Made by a program: the position numbers and the translations under genes
In this document: piece by piece, positions 51,250 to 59,982 of the stretch
Layout: each line of letters starts with the position of its first letter
How positions within the stretch are numbered: position 1 is the first letter of the stretch
The notes under the pieces: generated by a model
What the model was told of the DNA's origin: nothing
Database searches by the model: none
The model's input: the letters and a program-made list of their open reading frames with translations, nothing else
Origin: Streptomyces luteolifulvus
GTDB lineage: Bacteria; Actinomycetota; Actinomycetes; Streptomycetales; Streptomycetaceae
NCBI RefSeq assembly: GCF_008806595.1
Contig: NZ_VZRB01000004.1
Coordinates: 338,855 to 402,854 of the forward strand
DNA: 64,000 nucleotides
Direction: 5' to 3'

Positions 51250-51803
51250 GACGCTGTCTCCTCGGTCGGTGATCGCAAGGCGGTGTACAGCAGTTCGGCC
51301 TGGTAGAGCGCCATGACCCGGTGGGCGATCGGAGTGGCGCGCTCCCGGGCCTCGGCCGGTTCGTGGTGCTCGACCTTGACCAGCCACGCCATGACGCAGT
51401 CGTGCAGCATCGCGCGCATCCGGTCAGTCATGTCGACCACGATGTCGCGGATGGCCGGGTCGGTGGTCGCCTCACCCCAGGTCTGCACGCCGACCCGGGC
51501 CTCGGCCGGGTCGATCGCGGCGATCAGGCGGGAGAGCAGTTCGTCAGGGCCGGGCGGGGCGTCGCCCGCGGCGTACTCGCCGAGGACGTCGGCGCGTCTG
51601 GCAAGCACCTCGCGGGCGGCGGCCCGAACCAGGTCGGCCTTGTTGCGGTAGTGCGCATAGATCGAGCCGGCCGAGAGGCCGGACTCGGCGGTGATGTCGG
51701 CGATCGAGGTCCGCTCCAGGCCGTTGCGGCCGAAGCAGCGTACGGCGGCCTCGGCGATCTGGGTACGCCGGAGTTCCTTGCGCGCGTCGGTGAGCCGCGG
51801 CAC
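51246..51803 (-). CDS. TetR-family transcriptional regulator
   Basis: A 185-residue regulator whose helix-turn-helix is canonical: ELRRTQIAEAAVRCFGRNG, then TSIADITAESGLSAGSIYAH and YRNKADLV. The C-terminal ligand domain is all helical. I use GTG 51803 with GGGGG upstream; a GTG at 51848 would add MSLCKQN... before it. It heads an operon with an aldo/keto reductase and quinone reductase and probably represses itself. Small inverted repeats AGAA-N6-TTCT (51819-51832) and AACAG-N5-CTGTT (51852-51866) lie just upstream. Confidence 0.88.
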   Translation of the reverse strand: MPRLTDARKELRRTQIAEAAVRCFGRNGLERTSIADITAESGLSAGSIYAHYRNKADLVRAAAREVLARRADVLGEYAAGDAPPGPDELLSRLIAAIDPAEARVGVQTWGEATTDPAIRDIVVDMTDRMRAMLHDCVMAWLVKVEHHEPAEARERATPIAHRVMALYQAELLYTALRSPTEETAS

Positions 51804-52547
51804 CACACCCCCACAAAAAGAATATGTGTTCTGCTTGCAGAGGCTCACACTAACAGAATGGCTGTTCCTTTTGTAGTGGGTGAGTCGCGTACGAACAGGC
51901 CCGGTCGTGACGGCCTGGGCCTGTTCGCGATGGGTTCGTCAGACGGAAGGCAGCCAGTCGGTGCGCGTGGGCTCGGCTGTCGCGCTCTCCGGATCCCGTT
52001 CCGCGGCGGCGGCGATCCGCTCCGCCGAAGACGGTCGAACCGGGAGTCATAGGTAGTGGCTCCGAGCCGGACCGCTGTACGCGGTATGGCCCGCGCCTGC
52101 CCGTCCTCGCCGTCGCCCATCTCGTCGTCACTGTGCGGTCGCACAGCTGCCGCAGGCCGAGCGCCCGCGGCCGTGACGGCATACCGGCCAGGCGGCGAGG
52201 AGCCCGTCGGCGGCCGGGAAGCCGTCGGCGGCCAGCCGCTTGACGGCCGCGTCGATGCAGAGGCGTTGAAGCTCTCGACGACGGCCGAACGCTGACCCGG
52301 GCGATGAGGTTCGGGTGGCACGGTGCTCGGGGCATAGGTGGCGCCACGGCCCCACACCTCCGCCACCTCCAGCGCATCGAAGAAGGAACCGCGTTCCATG
52401 ATCCAGGCACGGTGAGCCGAGGGGGGGTCCCCGATGTTCTCGCAATGATCGACTGAGACCCGACCCAGCCGTTCCCGTACCCTTCCTCGGAGCCGCCGCG
52501 CATGCCCGGCTCGGGAGGGGGACACGGACAACCGCGAGGGAGACGGT
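51804..52547. other. Intergenic region before the YibE/F-like gene
   Basis: The first 80 bp hold the TetR promoter and its inverted repeats. The remaining 650 bp show no recognisable protein in any frame; minus-strand frames near 52130-52300 have protein-like bias but no family signature. Confidence 0.45.
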
Positions 52548-54134
52548 ATGGGAGCCGCTGACCGGCAGAGCACCGGAGACTGGAACGGGGTTGGCAACCA
52601 GCCCCGAGCCAGGGGTGACCGTACGAGCGAGTACGGCCATGGCTACGCAGGTCCTCCCGAGGCAGCACCCCACCCTGACTACGGCCCCGATACCGGCGCC
52701 GGCCGTGTCCCCTCTCTGCCCGTACGCCGGGGGCACGCCCCCAGGACGGGCAACGGGGACGCCCCAGTGACTGGCACCGGACATGGCCCCGACCACGGCC
52801 CCCGAGCGGGCGCCGGCGGTCACGGACACACGCACACCCACGGCCACGGGCCTGCCGCGCCGGTCTCCCGGCACCTGCGCAAGGTCATCGCGGCGGTCTT
52901 GATCCCCTTCACCGCCGCGGTAGTGGTGGGGCTCGTGGTGCTGTGGCCGAGTGGGGGGCCGCCGCACAAGCGCACAGGTGTCGGCTTCGACCAGCAGAGG
53001 CAGCAGGCCACGGTCACCAAACTCGTCGAGGTGAGCTGCAGCTCGGTGAACGCCTCCGGCGAGACCCCCACCGGCGACACCTCGACAGCCGAGGGAAACT
53101 CAGCGGTGCAGGAGGCGAACGGCACCTGCAAGACGGCCACGATCCGCGTCGACACCGGCAAGGACAAGGGCCGTACGTTCACCGAGATCGTGCAGCCCGA
53201 CCAGTCACGCCAGCTGCACGAGGGCGAGAGGGTCGTGGTCGCCTACGAGCCCTCCGCGCCCAAGGACCTTCAGTACTCGGTCGCCGATGTGAACCGCCGA
53301 TTCCCGATGGGCCTGCTGGCCGGTATCTTCGCGCTCGCCGTCGTGGTCGTGGGTCGGCTGCGCGGGGTGATGGCGCTGGTCGCGCTGGCCATCAGCTTCA
53401 TGGTGCTGAACTTCTTCATTTTGCCGGCGATCTTGCAGGGTGCGAATCCCCTACTCGTGGCGGTGGTCGGGTCGAGCGCCATCATGCTGATCGCCCTGTA
53501 CATGTGCCACGGCCTGTCGGCCCGGACGTCGGTGGCGGTGCTCGGCACGCTGGCCTCGCTCCTGCTGATCGGAATCCTCGGCTCGCAGTTCATCGGCTGG
53601 GCCGCGCTCACCGGCGACACGGACGACAACACCGGGCTGATCCACGGCCTGTATCCGTCGATCGACATGAGTGGTCTGCTGCTGGCCGGCGTCATCATCG
53701 GTTCGCTCGGTGTCCTGGACGACGTCACGGTGACGCAGACCTCGGCGGTCTGGGAGCTGCACGAGGCAAATCCGTCGATGGGCTGGCGCGGGCTGTACCG
53801 GGCAGCTATCCGCATCGGCCGCGACCACATCGCCTCCGTGGTCAACACCCTCGTCCTCGCGTACGCCGGTGCCGCCCTGCCTCTGCTGCTGCTCTTCTCC
53901 ATAGCGCAGAGCGGCGTGGGCACGGTCGCCAACAGCGAGCTGGTCGCCGAGGAGATCGTCCGCACGCTGGTCGGATCGATCGGCCTGGTCGCCTCGGTAC
54001 CGATCACCACGGCCCTTGCGGCTCTGGTGGTCTCGGCGGACCGGCGCCGTCAACAGACGGAAACGGCGACAGCGGGCCCGGCTGCGGCTGCCGGAGCGGC
54101 TGCGAGCCGGGGCGGGCGTCGACGGAAGCGTTGA
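52548..54134 (+). CDS. YibE/F family membrane protein
   Basis: A 528-residue protein. The first 105 residues are Gly/Pro/His-rich and end in a His/Thr cluster (HGHTHTHGHG). One helix (about 115-135) is followed by an extracytoplasmic region (about 140-240) with Cys at SCSSV and GTCK, then seven helices in the YibE/F core with the conserved LGVLDDVTVTQTSAVWEL near 390-407. The family is conserved but its role is unsettled. The C-terminal tail is basic. GAGGGAGA precedes the ATG. It stands alone. Confidence 0.88.
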   Translation: MGAADRQSTGDWNGVGNQPRARGDRTSEYGHGYAGPPEAAPHPDYGPDTGAGRVPSLPVRRGHAPRTGNGDAPVTGTGHGPDHGPRAGAGGHGHTHTHGHGPAAPVSRHLRKVIAAVLIPFTAAVVVGLVVLWPSGGPPHKRTGVGFDQQRQQATVTKLVEVSCSSVNASGETPTGDTSTAEGNSAVQEANGTCKTATIRVDTGKDKGRTFTEIVQPDQSRQLHEGERVVVAYEPSAPKDLQYSVADVNRRFPMGLLAGIFALAVVVVGRLRGVMALVALAISFMVLNFFILPAILQGANPLLVAVVGSSAIMLIALYMCHGLSARTSVAVLGTLASLLLIGILGSQFIGWAALTGDTDDNTGLIHGLYPSIDMSGLLLAGVIIGSLGVLDDVTVTQTSAVWELHEANPSMGWRGLYRAAIRIGRDHIASVVNTLVLAYAGAALPLLLLFSIAQSGVGTVANSELVAEEIVRTLVGSIGLVASVPITTALAALVVSADRRRQQTETATAGPAAAAGAAASRGGRRRKR

Positions 54135-54890
54135 AAGCGATCTCTTCGAGGTGGGCCTCGGGCACGAGTTGCACGTCATGACCGGCCGGTGTGCCGGCCT
54201 CCTGCCGGCGCAGCACATCCTCCACCAGCAGCCCTGCCAGGACGGCCGTCGCAGCGGTTCCGGGCCACGGCACCGGCGGCAGGGTGTCCCCGTCCAGATA
54301 GGCCCAGTGCGCGGCCGGTTCGTCGGGCAAGTCGGCGGCGGCGAACAGACGACCACGGGTGTCGGCGTACGAGACGGTCCGCCCGGGAACGGACATGGGG
54401 CCGAGGACGAAGCGCAGCCCTTCGGCACGGCAGCGGTGCCAGGTCGTCGAGTTCAGCGCGCACCGCGTCAACCCGCTGCCAGTGCGCGTCGGGTAGCCAT
54501 CCGGCGCACCAGATCACAGCATCGGCGGCCTGCACGGCGTCCTCGTCAACCGGACTGGTGGCGATGCACGTTCCGGACGGCAGCAGCGCGGCGACCGCGT
54601 GGGCGACCGGGTTGTCGCTCTCGATATGAACGCTCAAGGTGCCCGAGGCCAGCCGCTCCTGAGCGGTGGTCAGTGTGCCGCGCTCGTGGAGTGCCGCGAG
54701 CAGGGCCTGACCGTGCTCGCTCTCCAGGGCGGGATCGACCGGTCCCCCCTCGACCCCGTAAGCGAGCCACTGGGCTGAGTGAGCAGTTCGTGCGGACCGC
54801 GGATCCGGGTGAAGCGCCCGTCCGGCTTCTGAGCCGCCAGCTTCCGTCGGGGCCTGCATACAGATGGTGTCCGGGTGCGATGCGATCCAT
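54135..54890 (-). pseudogene. Broken cyclodehydratase/ThiF-like (bacteriocin maturation) gene
   Basis: Three minus-strand frames in series look like one gene. It opens MDRIAPGHHLYAGPDGSWRL at 54890, continues in another frame with PDGRFTRIRGPHELLTQ, then LLAALHERGTLTTAQERLAS and IWCAGWLPDAHWQRV (about 54460-54780), and after a further shift near 54455 gives LNSTTWHRCRAEGLRFVLGP and YLDGDTLPPVPWPGTAATAV. These resemble leader-peptide-binding/cyclodehydratase proteins of azole-containing peptide pathways. At least two frameshifts are needed, and the last frame runs into the antisense of the YibE/F gene. Family assignment is tentative. Confidence 0.4.
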
Positions 54891-55059
54891 GGAGAGTGCC
54901 TTCCTGGAGGGGCCGCCCGCCCCGTGGCCTGGCCACGGGGCGGGCGGCGTGGTGACTGCTCAGGCGGTCCAGGCGAACGGGATGTGGACCAGGGCGTTGG
55001 TGCCCGGACCTGCGGCGCCGCGAGCGAACCGTCGGAGCCATCCATCGCGCCGCGACACC

Positions 55060-55267
55060 AGCAGTCTTCATGCACACCTGGGACCTGGCACGGGCCACCG
55101 GCCAGGACGAACACCTCGATCCCGCCAAATGTGCCCAGTTGCTCGACGGGATGCTGCCGCTCGACGACGTTCTCCGTGCGAGCGGGCAGTACCAACCGCG
55201 GGTCGAGGTGCCGGAGAGTGCCGACGTCCCGTCTCGCTTGCTTGCTTTCATCGGCCGCAAGCCCTGA
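55060..55267 (+). pseudogene. C-terminal fragment of a TIGR03086 (DinB/mycothiol-type) protein
   Basis: A frame containing MHTWDLARATGQDEHLDP and then LLAFIGRKP to the stop at 55265 matches the C-terminal third of TIGR03086 proteins, which are DinB-fold and usually about 190 residues. The N-terminal two thirds with the metal-binding His are absent. No Shine-Dalgarno precedes the internal ATG. Regions 54891-55059 and 55268-55477 contain no other recognisable gene. Confidence 0.65.
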
Positions 55268-55477
55268 CGAGCCGGAAGGCACCGTCGGCGGGCCGGTGCA
55301 GGGGCGCGCAGAGGCCCCGACCCGGTACACGGGTCGGAGCCTCCGTGGTCGTCCCAGCAGGCCAGAACGTCGACGTACAGGTTGCCGACCGATGAGCTCG
55401 GCGGGCGCGCCCGCGTCTCCCCTCCACGGACATCCTGCTGCGGTCGGACACGGCGCCTGTGGAGACGGCCCCCAAGG

Positions 55478-56500
55478 TCAGGCGGTGGCCGGCGCCGGGC
55501 CTACCAGCTCGGACAGGACGTCCTCCATGGTCACGAACCCGAGGACCGCGCCCGTCTCGCCGGTCACCGCGGCCAAGTGGCTGCCGTCGGCTCGCAGAGC
55601 GGTCAGGGCGTCGTCCAGCGGCGTGTCGATGCGGACCCCGGTGATGGGGTGCAGGGCAGTACGCGGGAACGGCTGGTCGCGGTCGGTGACGCCGAGTGTG
55701 TCCTTGATGTGCAGGTAGCCCAGCAAGGTGCCGTTGGAGCCGGTGACGGGGAAGCGGGAGTAACCCGCGGCGGCCGCGGTCCGCTCCAGCTCGGCAGGGG
55801 TGATCGTGTGGCCGACGGTGCGCATCTTCTGCGCAGGGACGAGGATCTCGCCCACTGGGCGGGTGCCCAGTTCCAGCGCGTCGCGCAGCCGTTCGCCGTC
55901 GGCCGGGCTGAGCAGGCCGGCCTCTCTGGAGTCGACGACCATGCGGGCGAGCTGGTCGTCGGTGAAGACGGACTCGATCTCGTTCTTGGGTTCGACGCGC
56001 AGCAGCTTCAGCAGCGTGTTGGCGAAGGCGTTGATGCCGAAGACGACCGGACGGAGCGCCCGGGTGAGGGCCACCAGAGGCGGGCCGAGCAGCAGCGCGG
56101 TGGGGACCGGCGCGGCCAGGGCGATGTTCTTCGGGACCATCTCGCCGATCAGCATGTGCAGGTACGTCGCCACGGTGAGCGCGATGACGAACGCGATCGG
56201 GTGCACCAGGCCGTGCGGGATGTGGGCCACCTCGAAGCCGGGTTCCAGCAGGTGCGCGATGGCTGGTTCGGCGACCGCGCCCAGCACCAGCGAGGAGACG
56301 GTGATGCCGAGCTGGGCGGTGGCCAGCATCGCCGAGATGTGCTGCAGGCCCCACAAGGTCATCCGGGCTCGCTTGTTACCCTCCTCGGCGCGCGGTTCGA
56401 TCTGGCTTCGGCGCACCGAGATCAGGGCGAACTCGCCGCCCACGAAGAAGGCGTTGGTCAGCAGCGTCAGGGCGCCGATGGCGAGCTGCAGGACGGTCAT
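55478..56500 (-). CDS. CNNM/CorC-type 'hemolysin' family membrane protein
   Basis: A 340-residue member of the HlyC/CorC-CNNM family. The DUF21 transmembrane domain (about 1-180) has FFVGGEFALISVRRSQIE and MVPKNIAL; a CBS pair follows (about 200-335: YSRFPVTGSNGTLLGYLHIK, LAAVTGETGAVLGFVTMEDV). Unlike its neighbour it lacks the C-terminal CorC_HlyC domain. The family is linked to Mg or Co transport and ion homeostasis. The ATG overlaps the stop of the larger paralogue (4 bp), so the two are coupled and may form a heteromer. Confidence 0.9.
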   Translation of the reverse strand: MTVLQLAIGALTLLTNAFFVGGEFALISVRRSQIEPRAEEGNKRARMTLWGLQHISAMLATAQLGITVSSLVLGAVAEPAIAHLLEPGFEVAHIPHGLVHPIAFVIALTVATYLHMLIGEMVPKNIALAAPVPTALLLGPPLVALTRALRPVVFGINAFANTLLKLLRVEPKNEIESVFTDDQLARMVVDSREAGLLSPADGERLRDALELGTRPVGEILVPAQKMRTVGHTITPAELERTAAAAGYSRFPVTGSNGTLLGYLHIKDTLGVTDRDQPFPRTALHPITGVRIDTPLDDALTALRADGSHLAAVTGETGAVLGFVTMEDVLSELVGPAPATA

Positions 56501-57831
56501 CGGGGCTCCTCCCCCGCCTGGACCGGCACCGGGGCCGGTTCGGTGATGCGGATCCGGTCGGCGCGGTGGTGCTCGACCTCCAGGACATCCAGTTGCCAGC
56601 CGTCGAGGCCGACGGAGTCCCCCTTGGCGGGAATGCGGGCGAGGCGGGTGGCGATGAGTCCGGCCACGGTCTCGTACGGGCCCTCGGGCGCAGTCAGTCC
56701 TATGCCGGTGAGCTGGTCGAGGCGGACGCCGCCGTCCGCCTCCCACACCGAGCGGCCCTCCGCTGTGGCGGGGGCGGGGAGCAGGTCGGGGACCTCGACG
56801 GGGTCGTGCTCGTCGCGGACCTCGCCGACGACCTCCTCGACGATGTCCTCCATCGTCGCCACTCCCGCCGTGCCGCCGTACTCGTCGATGACGACGGCCA
56901 TGGTGCGGGTGGCCCGCAGCCGCTCGAGCAGCCGGTCGGCGGTGAGGCTGTCGGGCACCAGGAGGGGCTCGGTGGCCAGCTCGGTGACCGGTGTGACCGT
57001 CCGTATGGCCGGTTCCAGGGCGAGGACGTCGCGGATGTGGACGGAGCCGATGACCTCGTCCAGGCTGTCGCGGTAGACAGGGAAGCGGGACAGGCCGGTG
57101 GCGTGGGTGAGGTTCGCGGCGTCGGCGGCGGTCGCGTGCGCTTCGAGGGCCTTCACGTCGACGCGCGGGGTCATCACGTTCTCGGCCGTGAGCTCGCTCA
57201 GGTGCAGGGTGCGCACGAAGAGTTCGGCGGAGTCCGCCTCCAGGGCGCCCTCGGCGGCCGAGTGCCGGGCCAGCGCGATCAGCTCCTCAGGGCTGCGCGC
57301 GGAGGCCAGCTCCTCGGCGGGCTCCAGACCGAAGCGGCGTACGAACCGGTTCGCGGTGTTGTTCAGGTGCCGGATGAAGGGGCCGAAGGCGGCGGTGAAC
57401 CCGCGCTGGGGACCGGCGACCACCTTGGCGACGGCCAGCGGGCGGGAGATCGCCCAGTTCTTCGGGACCAGCTCGCCCACCACCATCAGCACCACGGTGG
57501 AGACTGCCACGCCCAGCACGGTCGCCACCGACGAGGCGGCACCGCCCAGGCCGACGGACTGCAGCGGGCCTTCGAGGAGCGCCGCGAGGGACGGCTCGGC
57601 AAGCATGCCGATCACCAGCGAGGTGACGGTGATGCCGAGCTGGGCGCCGGACAGCTGGACGGTCAGCCGGCGTACGGCCTTCAGCGCGCCCTCGGCGCCG
57701 TGCTCACCCGCCTCCGCGGCCCGCTCCAGGTCGCCGCGCTCGACGGTGGTCAGGGAGAACTCGGCCGCGACGAACACCGCGCAGGCCAGTGTGAGCAGGA
57801 GGGCCAGCAGGAGCAGCAGGACCTCGGTCAC
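56497..57831 (-). CDS. CNNM/CorC-type 'hemolysin' family membrane protein
   Basis: A 444-residue protein with a DUF21 membrane domain (1-195; VFVAAEFSLTTVERGDLE, ELVPKNWAIS), a CBS pair (about 215-340; LSRFPVYRDSLDEVIGSVHI, TMAVVIDEYGGTAGVATMED) and a C-terminal CorC_HlyC domain (about 355-430). Start is GTG with GGTGG upstream. It is the first gene of the pair. The 398-bp region upstream (57832-58229) separates it from spo0M and contains a BlaI-like palindrome nearer spo0M. Confidence 0.9.
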   Translation of the reverse strand: MTEVLLLLLALLLTLACAVFVAAEFSLTTVERGDLERAAEAGEHGAEGALKAVRRLTVQLSGAQLGITVTSLVIGMLAEPSLAALLEGPLQSVGLGGAASSVATVLGVAVSTVVLMVVGELVPKNWAISRPLAVAKVVAGPQRGFTAAFGPFIRHLNNTANRFVRRFGLEPAEELASARSPEELIALARHSAAEGALEADSAELFVRTLHLSELTAENVMTPRVDVKALEAHATAADAANLTHATGLSRFPVYRDSLDEVIGSVHIRDVLALEPAIRTVTPVTELATEPLLVPDSLTADRLLERLRATRTMAVVIDEYGGTAGVATMEDIVEEVVGEVRDEHDPVEVPDLLPAPATAEGRSVWEADGGVRLDQLTGIGLTAPEGPYETVAGLIATRLARIPAKGDSVGLDGWQLDVLEVEHHRADRIRITEPAPVPVQAGEEPR

Positions 57832-58114
57832 CGTGCCACCCCCGATCCGTCAGTGGCCGCATGTCGCGGACGACGGGGTGTGGCACGGCTGGTACTGGGA
57901 GGCTCACCCATTGCGGGACCGTGGCTCCTTCGTGGTTCGGAGGGCCGCGAGGGCCCTGCTGCGTTCGGGGCCATCAGCAGCCCTCAGGTAATGGTAAAGG
58001 GCAAGAAAAGCGAGCCGGTCAAGCCCTTGACGACCGCCAGGTTGCGACAGTTTTCGGACTTTCCCGCGCTGGGGGCCGCGCCGCCGCCTCCGACGGGCCG
58101 GGCAACCCTATGCT

Positions 58115-58130
58115 TCTACTCGCCTGTAGA
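58115..58130. promoter_or_regulatory. BlaI-like operator upstream of spo0M
   Basis: The palindrome TCTAC-TCGCC-TGTAGA lies 99 bp before the spo0M ATG. The same 16-bp pattern occurs upstream of terB and tatA. It matches the general TAC..TGTA style of BlaI-family operators, and a blaI gene lies 3 kb away. Confidence 0.6.
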
Positions 58131-58229
58131 GAACGCCCGGGCCTTCCCGGTTGTTCCGCGTGCCGCACCCGACGAGCGGCGACGGCACCGCCCGACAAGA
58201 CGGACGCACGAAAAGGAGTGAACGCCGCG

Positions 58230-59216
58230 ATGGTGTTCAAACGACTGCTTGGTTCGCTCGGCGTGGGCGGGCCCACCGTCGACACGGTCCTCGATCCGGG
58301 CGCGACCCGCCCCGGCGGCGCGCTCACCGGTCAGGTCCATCTCAAGGGTGGCAGTGCCGACTTCGACATCGAGCACATCGCCCTGGAACTGATGGCGCGC
58401 GTCGAGGCCGAGCACGAGGAGGGCGAGAGCGAGGGTGTCGTCGCCTTCGACCGGTTCCTCGTCGGTGGCGGCTTCCGGCTGGCCGAGGGCGAGGAATGCA
58501 GCGTGCCGTTCAGTGTGACGCTGCCGTGGGAGACCCCGATCACCGAGCTGTACGGGCAGGGCCTGGGCGTCGTACTCGGAGTGCGGACCGAGCTGTCGGT
58601 GGCCGGCGCGAAGGGCAAGGGCGACCTGGACCAGCTCACTGTGGCTCCGCTGCCCGTCCAGGAGGCCGTACTGGAGGCCCTCGGGCAGCTCGGCTTCGGC
58701 TTCAGGACTGCCGACCTGGAATACGGTCGCATCGGTGGTACCGGGCAGCAACTGCCGTTCTACCAGGAGATCGAGCTGACCCCGGCGCCGCAGTACGCGC
58801 ACCAGGTCAACGAGATCGAGGTGACCTTCCTCACCGACCCCGGCGGTATGGAGGTGGTCCTGGAGGCCGACAAGCGCGGTGGCCTGTTCTCCGAGGGACA
58901 AGACATGATCACCCGCTTCACCGTCGGACACCACGACTCGCGCGACTGGAACACCGAAGTCGACGGCTGGATCCGGCAGCTGGTCGAGCACCGGGCGTCG
59001 TACGGCTCCCACGCCTCGTACGGGCACGAAGGGCACCACGGCCACGGCTACGACGACCACCACCACGACGGCCACTGCTCCGGCCCCGGCATCGGCACCG
59101 CGGTCGCCGCCGGGGCGGCGGGCCTGGCGGTGGGTGTCGTCGGAGGGATGGTCGCGGCCGAGGTCGTCGACGAGATCGGTGACTTTTTCGAGGGCGACGA
59201 GGAGGACGAGGGCTGA
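58230..59216 (+). CDS. spo0M: Sporulation-control protein Spo0M
   Basis: A 328-residue arrestin-fold protein of the Spo0M family. The start MVFKRLLGSLGVGGPTVDTV, the beta segment GGALTGQVHLKGGSADFDIE and the later IPFYQEIEL-like LPFYQEIELTPAP are characteristic over residues 1-245. The C-terminal 80 residues are different: a His/Gly/Tyr-rich stretch (HEGHHGHGYDDHHHDGHCSG), a Gly/Ala-rich hydrophobic segment (about 287-308) and an acidic tail. In Bacillus Spo0M affects sporulation; its role in Streptomyces is unclear. AAGGAG precedes the ATG. A BlaI-like palindrome lies in its promoter region. Confidence 0.88.
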   Translation: MVFKRLLGSLGVGGPTVDTVLDPGATRPGGALTGQVHLKGGSADFDIEHIALELMARVEAEHEEGESEGVVAFDRFLVGGGFRLAEGEECSVPFSVTLPWETPITELYGQGLGVVLGVRTELSVAGAKGKGDLDQLTVAPLPVQEAVLEALGQLGFGFRTADLEYGRIGGTGQQLPFYQEIELTPAPQYAHQVNEIEVTFLTDPGGMEVVLEADKRGGLFSEGQDMITRFTVGHHDSRDWNTEVDGWIRQLVEHRASYGSHASYGHEGHHGHGYDDHHHDGHCSGPGIGTAVAAGAAGLAVGVVGGMVAAEVVDEIGDFFEGDEEDEG

Positions 59217-59371
59217 GCAGCCGGTCGAGCCCGACGACGGTCAGGCGCTGATCGTCTGCAGGAACTGGTCGGCGACTCATTGGAGGCGATCGCGGCCCCC
59301 GGTCGGTCGAAGCCCTGCTCTCGGGGTGAAGATCATGAACCGGCCGGAACTTATCCGCCGGGCCGCTAGTT

Positions 59372-59387
59372 TCTACGTTGCTGTAGA
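59372..59387. promoter_or_regulatory. BlaI-like operator upstream of terB
   Basis: The palindrome TCTAC-GTTGC-TGTAGA lies 66 bp before the terB ATG, in the region (59217-59453) that is otherwise without a gene. It shares both 5-bp and 6-bp arms exactly with the sites before spo0M and tatA. Confidence 0.62.
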
Positions 59388-59453
59388 TATTGATGGGATG
59401 CCGGCCCGCCGCTGGGGCGGACCGGGCCTTCAACTCGAACGTATGGAGTTCTC

Positions 59454-59909
59454 ATGGCCCTGTGGGACCGCATCAAGGAGTCCGCGTCGACGATGCAGAC
59501 CCAGCTCGTGGCGAAGAAGAACGACCTCAAGAGCGGTGCATTCCGCGACGCGAGCATGGCGATGTGCGCGCTGGTCGCCGCCGCCGACGGCACCATCGAC
59601 CCCTCCGAGCGTCAGCGTGTGGCGCAACTCATCGCCACCAACGAGGTACTGCAGAACTTCGACGCCACGGACCTGCAACGGCGCTTCGACGACAACCTCA
59701 ACAAGCTCACCGCCGACTTCGCCTTCGGCAAGGTCGGCGTGCTGCAGGAGATCGCCAAGGCGAAGAAGAAGCCCGCCGAGGCGCGTGCCGTCATCCAGAT
59801 CGGCATCGTCATCGGCGGCGCCGACGGCGACTTCGACAAGACCGAGCAGGCGGTAGTCCGCGAGGCGTGCTTCACCCTCGACCTGCCGCCCCACGAGTTC
59901 GACCTCTGA
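59454..59909 (+). CDS. TerB-family (tellurite-resistance-like) protein
   Basis: A 151-residue all-helical TerB protein. Acidic metal-binding motifs are duplicated as in the family: VAAADGTIDPSERQRVAQLI near 41-60 and IGGADGDFDKTEQAVVREAC near 121-140. TerB proteins are linked to tellurite and envelope-stress systems and associate with membranes. No other ter genes are adjacent; here it sits between spo0M and a BlaI/BlaR1 pair. GGAG precedes the ATG. Confidence 0.9.
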   Translation: MALWDRIKESASTMQTQLVAKKNDLKSGAFRDASMAMCALVAAADGTIDPSERQRVAQLIATNEVLQNFDATDLQRRFDDNLNKLTADFAFGKVGVLQEIAKAKKKPAEARAVIQIGIVIGGADGDFDKTEQAVVREACFTLDLPPHEFDL

Positions 59910-59918
59910 TCGAGCGCG

Positions 59919-59963
59919 GCACGTACGCCGGGCCGGTCCTGCAGAGGCACCGGCCCGACGTGC
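59919..59963. terminator. Bidirectional terminator
   Basis: A two-part stem: GCACGT / ACGTGC outside and GGGCCGGT / ACCGGCCC inside, with an 11-nt loop and a small internal bulge. It lies between the convergent terB and blaR1-like genes and could end both. Confidence 0.65.
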
Positions 59964-59982
59964 TGCCCGGCTCGGGCGCTTC

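Noticed and set aside
51846..52668. Regulatory RNA in the long TetR-YibE/F intergenic region
   Set aside because: No stable conserved-looking hairpin plus promoter could be identified by eye.
52128..52967. A possible minus-strand gene before the YibE/F-like gene
   Set aside because: Protein-like codons are limited to a short stretch, it overlaps the N-terminus of the plus-strand gene, and no family or ribosome site is seen.
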